Source: Zhengitettix transpicula (Eukaryota; Arthropoda; Insecta; Orthoptera; Tetrigidae). From it: 64,000 nt of DNA. The stretch spans positions 107,244 to 171,243 of the forward strand of contig JAYJMR010000049.1 of NCBI GenBank assembly GCA_037074705.1. The letters run 5' to 3'. Positions 26,291 through 38,318 of this stretch are shown one piece after another (positions within the stretch are counted from its first letter, which is position 1; every line of letters starts with the position of its first letter). Below the pieces are notes generated by a model. That model did no database searches. It saw nothing but the letters and a program-made list of their open reading frames with translations, and was not told the origin of the DNA. A program made the translations under genes and the position numbers.

Positions 26291-28660
26291 CGTCGAAACG
26301 TCGAAATTTTGGGATATATTAATTAATATTAATAAATTAAGATTTTAGAAGTGCTGGTTTGAGTAATTTTTTTAAAGAACGAGTCATTTATTATGAAATA
26401 AGACTTTGTTATTTGAAGATTCTTGGTTGGTGAAATTCCAAACTTTTCGTCGAAACGTCGAAATATTGGGATATATTAATTAATATTAATAGATTAAGAT
26501 TTTAAAAGTGCAGGTTTGACTAATTTTTATAAAGAACGAGTCATTTATTATGAAATAAGACTTTGTTATTTGAAGATTCTTGGTTGGTGAAATTCCAAAC
26601 TTGTCGTCGAAACGTCGAAATATTACGATATATTAATTAATATTAATGGATTAAGATTTTAGAAGGGCAGGTTTGAGTAATTTTTATAAAGAACGAGTCA
26701 TTTATTATGAAATAAGACTTTGTTATTTGAAGATTCTTGGTTGGTGAAATTCCAAACTTGTCGTCGAAACGTCGAAATATTACGATATATTAATTAATAT
26801 TAATGGATTAAGATTTTAGATGTGCAGGTTTGAGTAATTTTTATAAGAACGAGTCATTTATTATGTAATAAGACTTTGTTATTTGAAGATTCTTGGTTGG
26901 TGAAATTCCAAACTTGTCGTCGAAACGTCGAAATATTACGATATATTAATTAATATTAATGGATTAAGATTTTAGATGTGCAGGTTTGAGTAATTTTTAT
27001 AAAGAACGAGTCATTTATTATGAAATAAGACTTTGTTATTGAAGATTCTTGGTTGGTGAAATTCCAAACTTGTCGTCGAAACGTCGTAATATTGGGATAT
27101 ATTAATTAATATTAATAGATAAAGATTTTAGAAGTGCTGGTTTGAGTAATTTTTATAAAGAACGAGTCATTTATTATGAAATAAGACTTTGTTATTGAAG
27201 ATTCTTGGTTGGTGAAATTCCAAACTTGTCGTCGAAACGTCGAAATATTACGATATATTAATTAATATTATTGGATAAAGATTTTAGATGAGCAGGTTTG
27301 AGTAATTTTTATAAAGAACGAGTCATTTATTATGAAATAAGACTTTGTTATTTGAAGATTCTTGGTTGGTGAAATTCCAAACTTGTCGTCGAAACGTCGA
27401 AATATTACGATATATTAATTAATATTAATGGATTAAGATTTTAGAAGTGCAGGTTTGAGTAATTTTTATAAAGAACGAGTCATTTATTATGAAATAAGAC
27501 TTTGTTATTTGAAGATTCTTGGTTGGTGAAATTCTTAACTTGTCGTCGAAAAGTCGAAATATTACGATATATTAATTAATATTAATGGATTAGATTTTAG
27601 AATTGCAGGTTTGAGTAATTTTTATAAAGAACGAGTCATTTATTATGAAATAAGACTTTGTTATTTGAAGATTCTTGGTTGGTGAAATTCCAAACTTGTC
27701 GTCGAAACGTCGAAATATTGGGATATATTAATTAATATTAATAGATTAAGATTTTAGAAGTGCTGGTTTAAGTAATTTTTATAAAGAACGAGTCATTTAT
27801 TATGAAATAAGACTTTGTTATTTGAAGATTCTTGGTTGGTGAAATTCCAAACTTGTCGTCGAAACGTCGAAATATTACGATATATTAATTAATATTAATA
27901 GATTAAGATTTTAAAAGTGCAGGTTTGACTAATTTTTATAAAGAACGAGTCATTTATTATGAAATAAGACTTTGTTATTTGAAGATTCTTGGTTGGTGAA
28001 ATTCCAAACTTGTCGTCGAAACGTCGAAATATTACGATATATTAAATAATATTAATGGATTAAGATTTTAGAAGTGCAGGTTTGAGTAATTTTTATAAAG
28101 AACGAGTCATTTATTATGAAATAAGACTTTGTTATTTGAAGATTCTTGGTTGGTGAAATTCCAAACTTGTCGTCGAAACGTCGAAATTTTGGGATATATT
28201 AATTAATATTAATAAATTAAGATTTTAGAAGTGCTGGTTTGAGTAATTTTTTTAAAGAACGAGTCATTTATTATGAAATAAGACTTTGTTATTTGAAGAT
28301 TCTTGGTTGGTGAAATTCCAAACTTTTCGTCGAAACGTCGAAATATTGGGATATATTAATTAATATTAATAGATTAAGATTTTAAAAGTGCAGGTTTGAC
28401 TAATTTTTATAAAGAACGAGTCATTTATTATGAAATAAGACTTTGTTATTTGAAGATTCTTGGTTGGTGAAATTCCAAACTTGTCGTCGAAACGTCGAAA
28501 TATTACGATATATTAATTAATATTAATGGATTAAGATTTTAGAAGGGCAGGTTTGAGTAATTTTTATAAAGAACGAGTCATTTATTATGAAATAAGACTT
28601 TGTTATTTGAAGATTCTTGGTTGGTGAAATTCCAAACTTGTCGTCGAAACGTCGAAATAT
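24900..28660 (+). repeat. Duplicated 12-monomer higher-order block (about 1.88 kb)
   Basis: Variants recur 1879-1880 bp apart: cttaact at 25655 and 27534, aacttttcgt at 26441 and 28321, and agaagggcag at 26661 and 28541. The tatgtaataag, gtaatattggg and attattggataaag variants also recur. This block overlaps the second copy of the 18-monomer block, so the 12-monomer duplication is likely the younger event. Confidence 0.88.
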
Positions 28661-30999
28661 TACGATATATTAATTAATATTAATGGATTAAGATTTTAGA
28701 AGTGCTGGAAGTGCTGGTTTGAGTAATTTTTTATAAAGAACGAGTCATTTATTATGAAATAAGACTTTGTTATTTGAAGATTCTTGGTTGGTGAAATTCC
28801 AAACTTGTCGTCGAAACGTCGAAATATTACGATATATTAATTAATATTAATGGATTAAGATTTTAGAAGTGCTGGTTTGAGTAATTTTTATAAAGAACGA
28901 GTCATTTATTATGAAATAAGACTTTGTTATTTGAAGATTCTTGGTTGGTGAAATTCCAAACTTGTCGTCGAAACGTCGAAATATTACGATATATTAATTA
29001 ATATTAATGGATTAAGATTTTAGAAGTGCAGGTTTGAGTAATTTTTATAAAGAACGAGTCATTTATTATGAAATAAGACTTTGTTATTTGAAGATTCTTG
29101 GTTGGTGAAATTCCAAACTTGTCGTCGAAACGTCGAAATATTACGATATATTAATTAATATTAATGGATTAAGATTTTAGAAGTGCTGGTTTGAGTAATT
29201 TTTATAAAGAACGAGTCATTTATTATGAAATAAGACTTTGTTATTTGAAGATTCTTGGTTGGTGAAATTCCAAACTTGTCGTCGAAACGTCGAAATATTA
29301 CGATATATTAATTAATATTAATGGATTAAGATTTTAGAAGTGCTGGTTTGAGTAATTTTTATAAAGAACGAGTCATTTATTATGAAATAAGACTTTGTTA
29401 TTTGAAGATTCTTGGTTGGTGAAATTCCAAACTTGTCGTCGAAACGTCAAAATATTACGATATATTAATTAATATTAATGGATGAAGATTTTAGAAGTGC
29501 GGGTTTGAGTAATTTTTATAAAGAACGAGTCATTTATTATGAAATAAGACATTGTTATTTGAAGATTCTTGGTTGGTGAAATTCCAAACTTGTCGTCGAA
29601 ACGTCGAAATATAGGGATATATTAATTATTATTAATAGATTAAGATTTTAAAAGTGCAGGTTTGACTAATTTTTATAAAGAACGAGTCATTTATTATGAA
29701 ATAAGACTTTGTTATTTGAAGATTCTTGGTTGGTGAAATTCCAATCTTGTCGTCGAAACGTCGAAATATTACGATATATTAATTAATATTAATGGATTAA
29801 GATTTTAGAAGTGCAGGTTTGAGTAATTTTTATAAAGAACGAGCCATTTATTATGAAATAAGACTTTGTTATTTGAAGATTCTTGGTTGGTGAAATTCCA
29901 AACTTGTCGTCGAAACGTCGAAATATTACGATATATTAATTAATATTAATGGATTAAGATTTTAGAAGTGCTGGTTTGAGTAATTTTTATAAAGAACGAG
30001 TTATTTATTATGAAATAAAACTTTGTTATTTGAAGATTCTTGGTTGGTGAAATTCCAAACTTGTCGTCGAAACGTCGAAATATTACGGTATATTAATTAA
30101 TATTAATGGATTAAGATTTTAGAAGTGCTGGTTTAAGTAATTTTTATAAAGAACGAGTCATTTATTATGAAATAAGACTTTGTTATTTGAAGGTTCTTGG
30201 TTGGTGAAATTCCAAACTTGTCGTCGAAACGTCGAAATATTACGATATATTAATTAATATTAATGGATTAAGATTTTAGAAGTGCAGGTATGAGTAATTT
30301 TTATAAAGAACGAGTCATTTATTATGAAATAAGACTTTGTTATTTGAAGATTCTTGGTTGGTGAAATTCCAAACTTGTCGTCGAAACGTCGAAATATTAC
30401 GATATATTAATTAATATTAATGGATTAAGATTTTAGAAGTGCAGGTTTGAGTAATTTTTATAAAGAACGAGTCATTTATTATGAAATAAGACTTTGTTAT
30501 TTGAAGATTCTTGGTTGGTGAAATTCCAAACTTGTCGTCGAAACGTCGAAATATTACGATATATTAATTAATATTAATGGATTAAGATTTTAGAAGTGCA
30601 GGTTTGAGTAATTTTTATAAAGAACGAGTCATTTATTATGAAATAAGACTTTGTTATTTGAAGATTCTTGGTTGGTGAAATTCCAAACTTGTCGTCGAAA
30701 CGTCGAAATATTACGATATATTAATTAATATTAATGGATTAAGATTTTAGAAGTGCAGGTTTGAGTAATTTTTATAAAGAACGAGTCATTTATTATGAAA
30801 TAAGACTTTGTTATTTGAAGATTCTTGGTTGGTGAAATTCCAAACTTGTCGTCGAAACGTCGAAATATTACGATAAATTAAATAATATTAATGGATTAAG
30901 ATTTTAGAAGTGCAGGTTTGAGTAATTTTTATAGAGTCATTTATTATGAAATAAGACTTTGTTATTTGAAGATTCTTGGTTGGTGAAATTCCAAACTTG

Positions 31000-33900
31000 T
31001 CGTCGAAACGTCGAAATATTACAATATATATATTAATATTAATGGATTAAGATTTTAGAAGTGCAGGTTTGAGTAATTTTTATAAAGAACGAGTCATTTA
31101 TTATGAAATAAGACTTTGTTATTTGAAGATTCTTGGTTGGTGAAATTCCAAACTTGTCGTCGAAACGTCGAAATATTGGGATATATTAATTAATATTAAT
31201 GGATTAAGATTTTAGAAGTGCAGGTTTGAGTAATTTTTATAAAGAACGAGTCATTTATTATGAAATAAGACTTTGTTATTTGAAGATTCTTGGTTGGTGA
31301 AATTCCAAACTTGTCGTCGAAACGTCGCAATATTACGATATATTAATTAATATTAATGGATTAAGATTTTAGAAGTGCAGGTTTGAGTAATTTTTATAAA
31401 GAACGAGTCATTTATTATGAAATAAGACTTTGTTATTTGAAGATTCTTGGTTGGTGAAATTCCAAACTTGTCGTCGAAACGTCGAAATATTGGGATATAT
31501 TAATTAATATTAATAGATTAAGATTTTAAAAGTGCAGGTTTGACTAATTTTTATAAAGAACGAGTCATTTATTATGAAATAAGACTTTGTTATTTGAAGA
31601 TTCTTGGTTGGTGAAATTCCAAACTTGTCGTCGAAACGTCGAAATATTACGATATATTAATTAATATTAATGGATTAAGATTTTAGAAGTGCAGGTTTGA
31701 GTAATTTTTATAAAGACCGAGTCATTTATTATAAAAAAAGACTTTGTTATTTGAAGATTCTTGGTTGGTGAAATTCCAAACTTGTCGTCGAAACGTCGAA
31801 ATATTACGATATATTAATTAATATTAATGGATTAAGGTTTTAGAAGTGCTGGTTTGAGTAATTTTTATAAAGAACGAGTCATTTATTATGAAATAAGACT
31901 TTGTTATTTGAAGATTCTTGGTTGGTGAAATTCCAAACTTGTCGTCGAAACGTCGAAATATTACGATATATTAATTAAAATTAATGGATTAAGATTTTAG
32001 AAGTGCAGGTTTGAGTAATTTTTATAAAGAACGAGTCATTTATTATGAAATAAGACTTTGTTATTTGAAGATTCTTGGTTGGTGAAATTCCAAACTTGTC
32101 GTCGAAACGTCGAAATATTACGATATATTAATTAATATTAATGGATTAAGATTTTAGAAGTGCTGGTTTGAGTAATTTTTATAAAGAACGAGTTATTTAT
32201 TATGAAATAAGACTTTGTTATTTGAAGATTCTTGGTTGGTGAAATTCCAAACTTGTCGTCGAAACGTCGAAATATTACGATATATTAATTAATTTTAATG
32301 GATTAAGATTTTAGAAGTGCTGGTTTGAGTAATTTTTATAAAGAACGAGTCATTTATTATGAAATAAGACTTTGTTATTTGAAGATTCTTGGTTGGTGAA
32401 ATTCCAAACTTGTCGTCGAAACGTCGAAATATTACGATATATTAATTAATATTAATGGATTAAGATTTTAGAAGTGCAGGTATGAGTAATTTTTATAAAG
32501 AACGAGTCATTTATTATGAAATAAGACTTTGTTATTTGAAGATTCTTGGTTGGTGAAATTCCAAACTTGTCGTCGAAACGTCGAAATATTACGATATATT
32601 AATTAATATTAATGGATTAAGATTTTAGAAGTGCAGGTTTGAGTAATTTTTATAAAGAACGAGTCATTTATTATAAAATAAGACTTTGTTATTTGAAGAT
32701 TCTTGGTTGGTGAAATTCCAAACTTGTCGTCGAAACGTCGAAATATTACGATATATTAATTAATATTAATGGATTAAGATTTTAGAAGTGCTGGTTTGAG
32801 TAATTTTTATAAAGAACGAGTCATTTATTATGAAATAAGACTTTGTTATTTGAAGATTCTTGGTTGGTGAAATTCCAAACTTGTCGTCGAAACGTCGAAA
32901 TATTACGATATATTAATTAATATTAATGGATTAAGATTTTAGAAGTGCAGGTTTGAGTAATTTTTATAAAGAACGAGTCATTTATTCTGAAATAAGACTT
33001 TGTTATTTGAAGATTCTTGGTTGGTGAAATTCCAAACTTGTCGTCGAAACGTCGAAATATTGGGATATATTAATTAATATTAATAGATTAAGATTTTAGA
33101 AGTGCAGGTTTGAGTAATTTTTATGAAGAACGAGTCATTTATTATGAAATAAGACTTTGTTATTTGAAGATTCTTGGTTGGTGAAATTCCAAACTTGTCG
33201 TCGAAACGTCGAAATATTACGATATATTAATTAATATTAATGGATTAAGATTTTAGAAGTGCAGGTTTGAGTAATTTTTATAAAGAACGAATCATTTATT
33301 ATGAAATAAGACTTTGTTATTTGAAGATTCTTGGTTGGTGAAATTCCAAACTTGTCGTCGAAACGTCGAAATATTACGATATATTAATTAATATTAATAG
33401 ATTAAAATTTTAGAATTGCAGGTTTGAGTAATTTTTATAAAGAACGAGTCATTTATTATGAAATAAGACTTTGTTATTTGAAGATTCTTGGTTGGTGAAA
33501 TTCCAAACTTGTCGTCGAAACGTCGAAATATTACGATATATTAATTAATATTAATAGATTAAAATTTAGAAGTGCAGGTTTGAGTAATTTTTATAAAGAA
33601 CGAGTCATTTATTATGAAATAAGACTTTGTTATTTGAAGATTCTTGGTTGGTGAAATTCCAAACTTGTCGTCGAAACGTCGAAATATTACGATATATTAA
33701 TTAATATTAATGGATTAAGATTTTAGAAGTGCAGGTTTGAGTAATTTTTATAAAGAACGAGTCATTTATTATGAAATAAGACTTTGTTATTTGAAGATTC
33801 TTGGTTAGTGAAATTCCAAACTTGTCGTCGAAACGTCGAAATATTACGATATATTAATTAATATTAATGGATTAAGATTTTAGAAGTGCTGGTTTGAGTA

Positions 33901-35100
33901 ATTTTTATAAAGAACGAGTCATTTATTATGAAATAAGACTTTGTTATTTGAAGATTCTTGGTTGGTGAAATTCCAAACTTGTCGTCGAAACATCGAAATA
34001 TTACGATATATTAATTAATATTAATGGATAAAGATTTTAGAAGTGCTGGTTTGAGTAATTTTTATAAAGAACGAGTCATTTATTATGAAATAAGACTTTG
34101 TTATTTGAAGATTCTTGGTTGGTGAAATTCCAAACTTGTCGTCGAAACGTCGAAATATTACGATATATTAATTAATATTAATGGATGAAGATTTTAGAAG
34201 TGCTGGTTTGAGTAATTTTTATAAAGAACGAATCATTTATTATGAAATAAGACTTTGTTATTTGAAGATTCTTGGTTGGTGAAATTCCAAACTTGTCGCG
34301 AAACGTCGAAATATTACAATATATATATTAATATTAATGGATTAAGATTTTAGAAGTGCAGGTTTGAGTAATTTTTATAAAGAACGAGTCATTTATTATG
34401 AAATAAGACTTTGTTATTTGAAGATTCTTGGTTGGTGAAATTCCAAACTTGTCGTCGAAACGTCGAAATATTTTGATATATTAATTAATATTAATAGATT
34501 AAGATTTTAAAAGTGCAGGTTTGACTAATTTTTATAAAGAACGAGTCATTTATTATGAAATAAGACTTTGTTATTTGAAGATTCTTGGTTGGTGAAATTC
34601 CAAACTTGTCGTCGAAACGTCGAAATATTACGATATATTAATTAATATTAATGGATGAAGATTTTAGAAGTGCAGGTTTGAGTAATTTTTATAAAGAACG
34701 AGTCATTTATTATGAAATAAGACTTTGTTATTTGAAGATTCTTGGTTGGTGAAATTCCAAACTTGTCGTCGAAACGTCGCAATATTACGATATATTAATT
34801 AATATTAATGGATTAAGATTTTAGAAGTGCAGGTTTGAGTAATTTTTATAAAGAACGAGTCATTTATTATGAAATAAGACTTTGTTATTTGAAGATTCTT
34901 GGTTGGTGAAATTCCAAACTTGTCGTCGAAACGTCGAAATATTGGGATATATTAATTAATATTAATAGATTAAGATTTTAAAAGTGCAGGTTTGACTAAT
35001 TTTTATAAAGAACGAGTCATTTATTATGAAATAAGACTTTGTTATTTAAAGATTCTTGGTTGGTGAAATTCCAAACTTGTCGTCGAAACGTCGAAATATT
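31000..35100 (+). repeat. Satellite blocks repeated about 3.3-3.45 kb apart (21-22 monomers)
   Basis: The rare rearranged form acaatatatatattaatatt occurs at 31021 and 34316. The cgtcgcaatattacg variant at 31323 and 34775 is followed in both places by a GGG monomer with ttaaaagtgcaggtttgac. The offsets of 3295 and 3452 bp differ by one monomer, so one copy gained or lost a monomer. Confidence 0.7.
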
Positions 35101-35595
35101 ACGATATATTAATTAATATTAATGGATTAAGATTTTAGAAGTGCAGGTTTGAGTAATTTTTATAAAGAACGAGTCATTTATTATGAAATAAGACTTTGTT
35201 ATTTGAAGATTCTTGGTTGGTGAAATTCCAAACTTGTCGTCGAAACGTCGAAATATTACGATATATTAATTAATATTAATGAATTAAGATTTTAGAAGTG
35301 CTGGTTTGAGTAATTTTTATAAAGAACGAGTCGTTTATTATGAAATAAGACTTTGTTATTTGAAGATTCTTGGTTGGTGAAATTCCAAACTTGTCGTCGA
35401 AACGTCGAAATATTACGATATATTAATTAATATTAATGGATTAAGATTTTAGAAGTGCTGGTTTGAGTAATTTTTATAAAGAACGAGTCATTTATTATGA
35501 AATAAGACTTTGTTATTTGAAGATTCTTGGTTGGTGAAATTCCAAACTTGTCGTCGAAACGTCGAATAATTACGATATATTAATTAATATTAATT

Positions 35596-36190
35596 GTGGG
35601 AGAAGCCAAAGATTATCTGTTGTCTAAAGTCAATCGCGAATCGTGGTATGCCTTAACAAAAAAGTAAATTGCAAACTGAGGCCTAGACTGTTATTCTGAG
35701 CGTTAGTCAGTGTACTTGTAGAATTGTAACGAGAGAAGTAATGAAAGTGTGTTGTTAAAATCAGAACAACAGTCTGTTTGCTTGAAAATGTATAACGGGT
35801 GGTTTTGTAAAGGAACAATTAAAAGGAACGTTGGTAGCAGGAACGACAAATTATAGTTGTAACTTAAGCTCGTTCTGCACACGTTATTTAGGTGTAGTTA
35901 ATAGAAACGGCCCTGCAAGACAACGTATAGCTAGGATCCTTGTAAAAATAGTATTAAATAAATTAAACACACAGGCACGATACACGTACGCATGATACAG
36001 AAGAAAATCCTAGTACAATTGGCAAAACACATTCTCAAACGTTAATCGGGCAACCCCTCAATTAAATGAAGTTTTATTCTGTGAAATGGTAGATCACCCG
36101 GGACGATATTGTAATAGTCATTTCTTTTGTGAAAAATGTGGGAGGCGAGGCCATGATAAATGTGTTGGGCAAGAAGGGCCTAAAGTTTGA
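35596..36190 (+). pseudogene. gag remnant, upstream unit (5'-truncated)
   Basis: Gag is the structural protein that packages retrotransposon RNA. The piece begins in the frame that reads VGEAKDYLL...ESWYALTK, resembling the middle of insect LTR-element Gag proteins, and stops at TAA 35665-35667. The central part is broken by stops in every frame. From 36014 to 36190 an open stretch of 58 codons ends in a cysteine/histidine cluster at 36110-36163: CNSHFFCEKCGRRGHDKC. This contains C-x2-C-x4-H-x2-C, a variant of the Gag zinc knuckle with a shorter last spacing. The first 350 bp differ from the downstream unit by about 15 substitutions, whereas the rest is almost identical. Assignment to gag is by pattern and position only. 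Confidence 0.55.
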
Positions 36191-36960
36191 GATTTTGCAG
36201 TTAGTCTCGGACGTGGGGTAGGCCGCCCTTCACAGTGCGATATCTGCTATTAGCAGAATGGGTAGGACAGAGTCAGAGCCATGGCTGGCTCCCTGTTCGC
36301 GTGAAACCCAAATTGAACTTGATGGTTGACATAGTAAGGGTGCATGTCAGTTGTGGCAAATAAATAAGTAAATATAGCCTAAGTGGCAAATGTACGGGGA
36401 AGGCGCTCCTAAGTGAGGATTCCACCGGGATTCAAGTTCAAAGGTCACCCTTAAATTGTGTAATAAAAATTGGTTCCGGAACCACAAATGTAAATGTAGA
36501 GCGGAAAGAACCGCTGAAGTAAAATAATGTGAAGCGAAAAAGAATCGCTCAAATTGAATACTTGCGAAGCCTCGAGAAGTAATGCCACTAAAATAAGTAA
36601 AGTGTAGTGAGGCCGCAAGAAATAGTATAAGTGTCGACTATAATGATTAATAAATACAGTAGGACTCGAAAGTGGAAAGTCGAACTTATAAGTAATGGCC
36701 GAAAAAGTATAATAACAGTCGCCTCCCTCCCCCCAAATGTTCAAAAGTAAAAATAAAAGTCTGACGTTCAGAAGATAACGTAGAAGACAAAATAGATTCT
36801 CTGCAGATAGTAACATTAGCGAAAGTCACGTAGATACACATAGATACACGTGGAAATACTGGCTCCAAAGTGTACGGTACAATTAAAATATGATTAATTC
36901 AACTAGATGAAGTTGGTAACAATGCTTTAGTCCAGGGTTCAGAAGGTTCCTTTTGTTTTG
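36191..36960 (+). other. Retroelement interior between gag and the vigilin fragment, unit 1
   Basis: No domain is recognised in about 770 bp. Frames are broken by stops. A 121-codon minus-strand frame (36451-36816) is rich in Leu, Phe, Tyr and Ser, as expected from the complement of a purine-rich strand, and its preservation in both units only reflects their recent common origin. A protease gene would be expected near here in an autonomous element, but no catalytic D-T/S-G motif stands out. Confidence 0.6.
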
Positions 36961-38318
36961 TTTCAAATGTCACGTAAGACAATTTAGTGACCCTGCTACA
37001 GGGAAATCAATACCAAAAATAACTGTTCCCAGTGTGAATGATATCACGGACATAATTACAGTAACAGGAACAAAAGAAGGCATAAAAAAAAGCTGTTCGT
37101 GAGATATTAGTAACCTCTCATGATCAGTCAAAACAAGGATATCAGAGAATTAATGTTCCCAAAATATAACATACATTTATTTGTAGAACAAAGAATGATA
37201 ACCTGAATAATTTAATGCTGAAACTGGAGTACGAATTACAGTCCCACCAGAGACTGTTCAAAAGTATGATATTGCTGGTGAGAAAGAGGGTGTATTAGCA
37301 GCAAAGGAGAGAATCCTTAATATTTAGAAAGAAATTGAAACTGATTTCACTATTGAATCAGTGCAAGTTCCAAACTCACAACACAAATATGTTACTGGAC
37401 CACGTGGGAAGACAATTCTTCAAGAAACTGGTGTAAGTGTGGAAATACCACGAAACGATTACTCTGATCACTGAACTATAACCCTAAGAAGTCCTCACGA
37501 AAATCTGGGAAGAACTTTGAACATGATAGATGAAAAAGCAAACAGTGTGCAAAGTGCCACAGTAGAAACTCCTAAATGGCTCCACAAATACATAATAGGG
37601 CGCAAGGGTGTGCAGATTCTTAAAATTACCAAAGAAGTGTCATGTTGAATTTTATGCTGATAATAAAATAAAAATTGAAGGAGCACCGGAAATGGTGGTT
37701 AAAGTAAACGAGAATTAGAAATTGTGACAAAAAATCTTGTCAGTACTTCAACAATTGCTGAGATAAAAGCAGCTCCGAAGTTCTCAAAACATATCGTTGA
37801 AAAAAAAAATGGAGCAAATGTTATAAACCTGAAGAATGAGTTTAATGTTTTGATAAATATAACTGTCTCCGATGGTATTACGACAATTCACACCGCAGGG
37901 CATAAAGACGGCGTTGAGAAGTCTCACCAATTACACTTAGAAGAAATGTTGAACAAACTTGAAAATGAAAAAAAAAAGGATATTGGAATTGAACATAGCT
38001 TTTCCTTCAATTATTGGAAGTAAAGGAGAGAAAATAAAGGAGATTCGATAAAAAAAAATATATCTTTCCCAGAACCAGAGAAGCGTGATGTAGTGAAAAT
38101 TCGCGGACCTCGAGAAGATGTTGATAAATGTCATAAACATCTAAAAGATCTAAGTAAAAGTAGTTATATGATTGAAGTTCCCATATTTCAATAATATCTG
38201 AAATTTATAAAGAAGATAAGGGATGAAACACAAACTAAAATCCATTTAACAACAGAGGAAGAGAAAATTGAAAAAAAAAATGTCGAGGAAGCAAGAGTAA
38301 CATATTCCATTTTGATCA
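36961..38318 (+). pseudogene. Vigilin (multi-KH RNA-binding protein) fragment, upstream unit
   Basis: Vigilin (HDLBP in mammals, Dp1/DDP1 in Drosophila) is a protein of about 14 KH domains that binds RNA and single-stranded nucleic acid. The fragment reads, across frames, from the second half of about KH2 to part of KH8. Clear marks are VTGTKEG (end of KH2), ITVPPETV and AGEKEGV (KH3), SQHKYVTGPRG with its GxxG loop at 37397-37408 (KH4), WLHKYIIGRKG at 37598-37609 (KH5), NGANVINLK (KH6), IIGSKGEKIKEIR at 38016-38027 (KH7) and KIRDETQTKI (KH8). Domain numbers come from remembered similarity to animal vigilin. The reading is broken by several stops (for example TAG at 37325-37327 and TGA at 37471-37473) and by frameshifts in A-runs, one near 37082-37091. 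It is clearly non-coding now. No intron is visible, consistent with a cDNA origin but not proof of it. Confidence 0.85.

Larger units (their letters stand above)
5988..35595 (+). repeat. 157-bp satellite array, central segment
   Basis: About 188 head-to-tail monomers cover 29.6 kb with no inversion. The phase continues that of the left segment once the Helitron is removed. Most monomers differ from each other by only a few bases. Common variants are ACG, GGG or TTG at monomer positions 9-11; tggatt or tagatt near position 31; gcagg or gctgg near position 52; and gagtaatttttataaag or gactaatttttaaaaag near position 59. Small indels are scattered, for example 6 extra bases near 14196, a 10-bp duplication near 28707 and a 6-bp loss near 30933. 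No ORF of 60 codons or more exists in the array and no embedded gene was seen. Confidence 0.97.

Noticed and set aside
5988..35595. CRISPR array
   Set aside because: The repeat is continuous with no unique spacers, the period is 157 bp, and the context is eukaryotic.
36451..36816. 121-codon minus-strand frame, also at 43295-43660
   Set aside because: Composition is dominated by Leu, Phe, Tyr and Ser from the complement of purine-rich sequence. Preservation in two nearly identical units is not evidence of selection.
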